Shown: piece by piece, positions 61,983 through 64,000 of the stretch
Numbering within the stretch: the first letter of the stretch is position 1
How the letters are laid out: every line of letters starts with the position of its first letter
Assembly (NCBI GenBank): GCA_013399695.1
Contig: VXAU01000752.1
Span: 5,644 to 69,643 of the forward strand
Length of the DNA stretch: 64,000 nucleotides
Source of the DNA: Formicarius rufipectus
Taxonomy: Eukaryota > Chordata > Aves > Passeriformes > Formicariidae
Direction of reading: 5' to 3'
The notes under the pieces: generated by a model
What the model saw: only the letters and a program-made list of their open reading frames with translations
Database searches by the model: none
What the model was told of the DNA's origin: nothing
Made by a program: the position numbers and the translations under genes

Positions 61983-64000
61983 GTAAGTATTCATTCAGTT
62001 GGATTAGCATTAAGGAGTGATGCATGATTTAAAATAATGAAGGAGAAAAAAAAGTATAACTCTCAGTTGAAGGGCAAAATTGAACTGTTGGATCAACATA
62101 TTGCAGATTGTACATCTCAGAAAACATTAAGACAAGGTATCACGCAACTTGCCATTTATAAAATTGTGTTTACAGGGAACTGAACAAGTATTATTTTGAA
62201 TGTCAGAAAGTTAACATGGATATCCCCTTTTGGTGAATTTTTAAGCTATCTGAAAATAGCTAGGGAAATCTAAAATTTTTATTTATGTACTATAATTTAA
62301 ATTCATAGTCTGAGACCATTAATGCTTATATCAGATTATTTTTTCCTGACTTTCTGAAGTATGTATGTGAGAACAAATATGTGAATAGCAAAGTTTTGCT
62401 CAAGAAAGTCTTTTCCCACTTCCTCCATCACTTTTTCCTCAGAGAGGGAAAAAATATTCTGGTGTTTCCTATAATCAATTCAATGAGCTTAAGATCTTTA
62501 ATCTGACTGATTTACATTGAAATAGTTTTCTTCTCTGATCACTCTTAATTTGCTGACATGGTTTCTGATTTACAATGCAATTATAGGAAATAAATTATAG
62601 TATACTATAATTTGAAGCACATCAGATGGTTTTAAAGTTTTTGCTTTACAAATTGTGATTTTTTTACTAAAATGAGTTATTTTATGTATTTATAAATGTA
62701 ACTAGGTTAGTGAATTTATTTCTTTATTATGCTTGGTCTTTGTACTACTATGTATCTAATACCCACATGACCCAACGGTTTTGTTTTGATTTTTTACAAC
62801 AATCTGTGCCTTCAATAGCTTTCAGTAAGAGCTATAACATGAAAAAATGGGTTTATTCACATTTCAACAGTAAAATAATTAATCAAAATGCAACATTTTA
62901 AATACAAAAAGGCTGCTTAATTTTTTTTCACTTGGCAAGAATATTTGACTGATAAAAGCATGTTCCTCACTTTTTGTATCTTAGAAAAATCATTATGAAA
63001 GTCCATGGCCCAAATCTGTCAGGGATCCCTTCCCACTTCCAGGATTGGGTTTTCAGTATGAAGAAATGCTGTTTATGCAAGAGACAGAAGAGGATGGGGA
63101 ATCTAAATCACCTGAAATACCTACCCATCTTTTCATTTCAAGTGTTTTGGAAATTTTATAGCATTTATATGACTTTCTCCTTTTAGGCAGAGGTCAAGAA
63201 AAGTGATAGATGTCCATCCTTTCAGAATAGGAATTCATGAGCTTTCTCTGGGGACTATTGACTGAGTCCATAGGAATATTCAAATGAGCCTGGAAGGTGC
63301 CTACATACCTCAGTCAGCTTCTGGATTAACTGTTGCTCATTTGCTGCTGGTGGACTGAACCCTATGTGCCACCAGGACAAATTTAGATTTTTTTTCTTTT
63401 AAGAAAAACTCAGTGAAATGATTAGGACTATTTCTGAGAGAAAGATTTGTTTCTCTATTCACAGATTAAGCCACTGAGAGCCTTTTCACATACTATAAGA
63501 GAGGTGGGGTTTTCAAAAATTATCGGTGATAATCTTTGTTGGTTGGTTTTTTTTCAAATGTAACATGATTTTGGTGATAAGGCAAAATGCTTGAAGAGGC
63601 AGGTGAGATACAATTTGAACCCAAAGTAGACAAGTTTATCATGAAAAATTTAGTTCAAGAATAAACAAATAGAAACTTCTGACACTGCTATTTTATATGT
63701 TAGGAAATAATGATGCGTGTCATTGCTTAACAATGGATGCTTCTTTTCTTCATAATGTGAAAAAAGAAACATGTTGCTTACTACAAGTCATTATAAACCT
63801 TTATCAAAGTTACATATGTATGGTTTTAGTCCATAAAATTTGATAACTCACTGTAGCTCCTTCCAGAATTGTGGCAGGATTTGCATTTGGATGGTACTGA
63901 AGTAAACTCAGTAAGGTAAGCGATTGGCTGAAAATGAAACACTGTTTTTCTCTGTGGGAATACTGTTCAGCCAGACTGATGTCTTGGTTTAGTATCCCAT
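61983..64000 (+). other. CSMD1: Intron, 5' part
   Basis: Begins with a consensus GTAAGT donor. AT-rich to the window end, with no acceptor followed by a sushi-like frame, so the next exon is further downstream. No transposable element was recognised. Confidence 0.75.

Larger units (their letters stand above)
1..64000 (+). other. CSMD1: CSMD1 locus, internal part (gene overview)
   Basis: The whole window lies within one gene read left to right. CSMD1 is a very large single-pass membrane protein whose extracellular part alternates CUB and sushi domains and then carries a tandem array of sushi domains; it is known from the nervous system and as a complement regulator. Eight distinct exons are present, each phase 1 at both ends, so they join in any order without a frameshift. 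Neither end of the gene is here: no signal peptide, transmembrane segment, promoter or last exon is seen. Assignment to CSMD1 over CSMD2/3 rests on recalled family sequence and on the order of the sushi modules. Exon positions are directly supported; the paralogue call is strong but not checked by search. Confidence 0.92.

Noticed and set aside
1..64000. Bacterial-type features (operons, ribosome binding sites, CRISPR arrays, attachment sites, replication origins)
   Set aside because: The sequence is vertebrate nuclear DNA with spliced exons and LINE/LTR repeats; no spaced identical repeats of CRISPR type were seen.

Overview
The window is avian nuclear DNA, all of it inside one very long gene on the + strand. 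Eight distinct coding exons encode part of CSMD1 (CUB and Sushi multiple domains 1): the C-terminal half of a CUB domain followed by seven consecutive complement-control (sushi) domains. In family terms these are the end of the last CUB domain and roughly sushi 14-20, the start of the C-terminal tandem sushi array. CSMD1 is chosen over CSMD2 and CSMD3 because the translated exons agree closely with what I recall of CSMD1, for example GHCGSPDPIVNGHISGDG and VNCSDPGFVENAIRHGQQ. A bird is indicated by several CR1 LINE copies, some with the typical ATTCTATG-like 3' tail, and by several avian-type LTR fragments. No other protein-coding gene or functional RNA gene is supported.

Layout: CUB exon 1019-1165; sushi exon 10086-10274; sushi exon 18935-19120, which also appears at 21068-21253 and 24549-24734; sushi exons 36314-36508, 39552-39725, 47891-48064, 50849-51022 and 61794-61982. 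Every exon is a multiple of 3 and starts and ends in phase 1 with AG/GT boundaries. Each sushi exon carries one four-cysteine domain. Introns run from about 2.8 to about 11 kb and make up roughly 97% of the window.

Intron content: an LTR-retroelement remnant (about 4370-5600); CR1 pieces (about 10715, 15257, 25740, 27053, 30520-33215, 46070, 53605 and 61090); a solo LTR on the minus strand (about 13954-14490); further LTR-like pieces (about 19765/25379, 44280 and 49687); two copies of a composite tRNA-derived SINE-like element with target-site duplications (35064-35477 and 59317-59490); AT microsatellites; and long A/C- or G/T-rich low-complexity tracts.

The most striking structure is an apparent triplication of one sushi exon inside near-identical 4.2 kb and 1.4 kb blocks (15950-25730). 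Each block boundary is a single N, and the long copies differ by only a few SNVs, one of them synonymous in the exon. This points to false duplication in the assembly rather than biology. The same artefact occurs at 40620-42282. The best candidate for little-described biology is the composite SINE-like family. I saw no sign of an undescribed multi-gene system.
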